The notes under the pieces were generated by a model. The model ran no database searches, was not told the DNA's origin, and saw nothing but the letters and a program-made list of their open reading frames with translations. This document shows positions 62,778 to 64,000 of a stretch of DNA of 64,000 nt, piece by piece. The stretch is from the NCBI GenBank assembly GCA_011800155.1, contig CM022368.1, positions 124,001 through 188,000 on the forward strand, in the 5' to 3' direction. The stretch is from Flammulina velutipes. Lineage: Eukaryota; Basidiomycota; Agaricomycetes; Agaricales; Physalacriaceae. Each line of letters starts with the position of its first letter. Positions within the stretch are counted from its first letter, which is position 1. Both the position numbers and the translations under genes were made by a program.

Positions 62778-64000
62778 GATGGACGTTCGGTGCAAAAATG
62801 TGGGGCTCTGAATCCGATCGTGACTCGCAAGACACCCCTATCGTATCTAGCTTACATTGGACACAAAGCATCCTGGATGTTAGTGTGTGGTACCCAACAA
62901 ATCATTGGATAGAGTGGTCGCATCGCCATAATCAAACGAACCAAATTCCTCGTTGAGGAGAGAATTGAAAGTCAAGTGATCGTGCCCAGAAATTTGTCAC
63001 CGGCTATTTCCATCGTGCGCCATCGTCGACTTCATCCCTTTCTTCCAGCCATTACGCGGATGGGCTGGTGGATGATGGTGAAGAACACTGTCAAGTGTGA
63101 AAACGGAAGACGCCGAACCATTAAATGGAGGAACCACTGGGCGGGCCGACGACCATGAATTTCATAAATTATTTCATCTGCAGATGCTGTGAAATTCAAT
63201 AGAAGTATTGTGAGATTCACTGGAAAGAGAATGAAGTTCAAACAAGAACCATGATGTCTGTTCATATACTTTTTTGCACAATTCACCATCTTTTTTCACC
63301 GAAATGCGCATGAACAAGAACCGGGAGCCAGCAGCATCACCCGAAGATCAGTGTTTTTCATGCTCCAAGTACAGTGATTTTCACTCATCAAAGCAGGTCA
63401 AACTTCACTATATCATTGAATGAAATACCCTATCCAGAACTACTGCTAAATGACAACGAGTCGCCCGCGCGGACGGCGTGAAAGTGAACGGCGACGTGAT
63501 GACGCGGCGGGATGGTTGCTCCAGTGCACATTCTCCCTTCTGTCTCTCTGTGTGCCCGCACATATCATGCCATGGGTGTCAGGTTGTGGGGATGGCTAGT
63601 TAAATGGTAAACGAAGAGGTCAGATTGAGGAGTTGAACGACGCACCCGTATATGTTGCCATGCCGTGCTGTGCTTATGGACAGGTATGACATCGTGCCAC
63701 CGTGGTGAGGGCCCGCATTCAGTACGCAATTGCGCGATCTTGGCGGATGATGTCGTGGAAGCGACATGATGGTTCATAAGGAAGGAGCAACGCGTGGGAC
63801 TTGGTAAATTTGCGGTTTGAGTTATGATGTCATCGGCTCCACCTCTCTTCGACGCTTCACGATGCCGGACAACAGCGCGGCACCCAGGCGGCGTACACTA
63901 TGTTTTGCAGGAATGGGTATGGACTTCTGGCTCTAAATGTCAAGGATGGATAGTATATCGACGTCACATACCACTGTTCCCTTTCATCAGAAAATCAATG
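62778..64000. other. Right end of window
   Basis: 62778-63130 is the inverted counterpart of 23.81-23.94 kb plus 24.6-24.82 kb. From 63.13 kb to the edge I see no gene or repeat. Confidence 0.45.

Noticed and set aside
1..64000. CRISPR array, bacterial operon or phage content
   Set aside because: Genes are intron-bearing and of fungal type, and the repeats are dispersed and too long. Open frames from TTG or GTG starts are not meaningful here.

Overview
The window looks like accessory nuclear DNA of a filamentous basidiomycete, most likely an Agaricomycete. Introns are short (about 45-60 nt), bounded by GT...AG. The recognisable proteins are a DUF6535-type membrane protein, F-box proteins with a leucine-rich tail, an Hsp70-like ATPase relic, an FHA-domain relic, an importin relic and M17 leucyl aminopeptidase relics. 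There is no bacterial operon structure and no recognisable tRNA or rRNA gene, CRISPR array or intact transposase. All identifications are by eye; no database search was run.

The most coherent content is a family of nine intact small genes, at 7.85, 10.80, 13.77, 37.93, 41.57, 45.91, 50.24, 51.35 and 56.26 kb, all on the + strand. Each has three coding exons: an exon of 68-74 nt encoding a signal peptide, a phase-2 intron of 50-55 nt, a variable middle exon, a phase-0 intron, and a short last exon. Eight of the nine also have an intron in the 5' leader ending at a nearly constant junction. Predicted proteins are 128-154 residues and contain no cysteine after the signal region. I do not recognise the family.

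The rest is a mosaic of direct and inverted segmental duplications. A block at 7.4-14.9 kb recurs in the same orientation at 41.1-52.3 kb with two large insertions; each copy carries three family genes plus decayed neighbours. A block at 1.95-5.4 kb recurs inverted at 34.1-31.0 kb, including the 3' half of the DUF6535 gene. A 211-residue unknown gene is present at 24.8 kb (+) and 62.8 kb (-), about ten residues apart. An F-box gene at 27.4-28.8 kb (-) has an internally deleted copy at 59.0 kb (+). Two further unrecognised repeat blocks, called P and Q here, occur five or six times each. A roughly 60-bp hairpin-bearing element occurs twelve times, mostly inside P blocks.

Left to right: 0-1.6 kb, the end of one unknown protein and a low-complexity ORF; 1.95-3.4 kb, truncated DUF6535 copy; 3.6-7.4 kb, P and Q blocks; 7.4-14.9 kb, first duplication arm; 15-18.4 kb, decayed blocks and the Hsp70 relic; 18.8-21.1 kb, inverted Q and P; 22.2-23.7 kb, F-box gene 1; 23.9-25.5 kb, aminopeptidase relic and the 211-residue gene; 25.6-28.8 kb, Q block and F-box gene 2; 30.3-32.4 kb, P block; 32.7-36.05 kb, DUF6535 gene with an in-frame stop; 36.4-41 kb, F-box relic, family gene D and FHA relic; 41-52.3 kb, second duplication arm; 52.4-56.8 kb, decayed blocks and family gene F; 57-63 kb, importin, F-box 3, Q and aminopeptidase relics and the second 211-residue gene. 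The secreted-protein genes, the 211-residue gene and two F-box genes stay open, while most of what surrounds them is broken.
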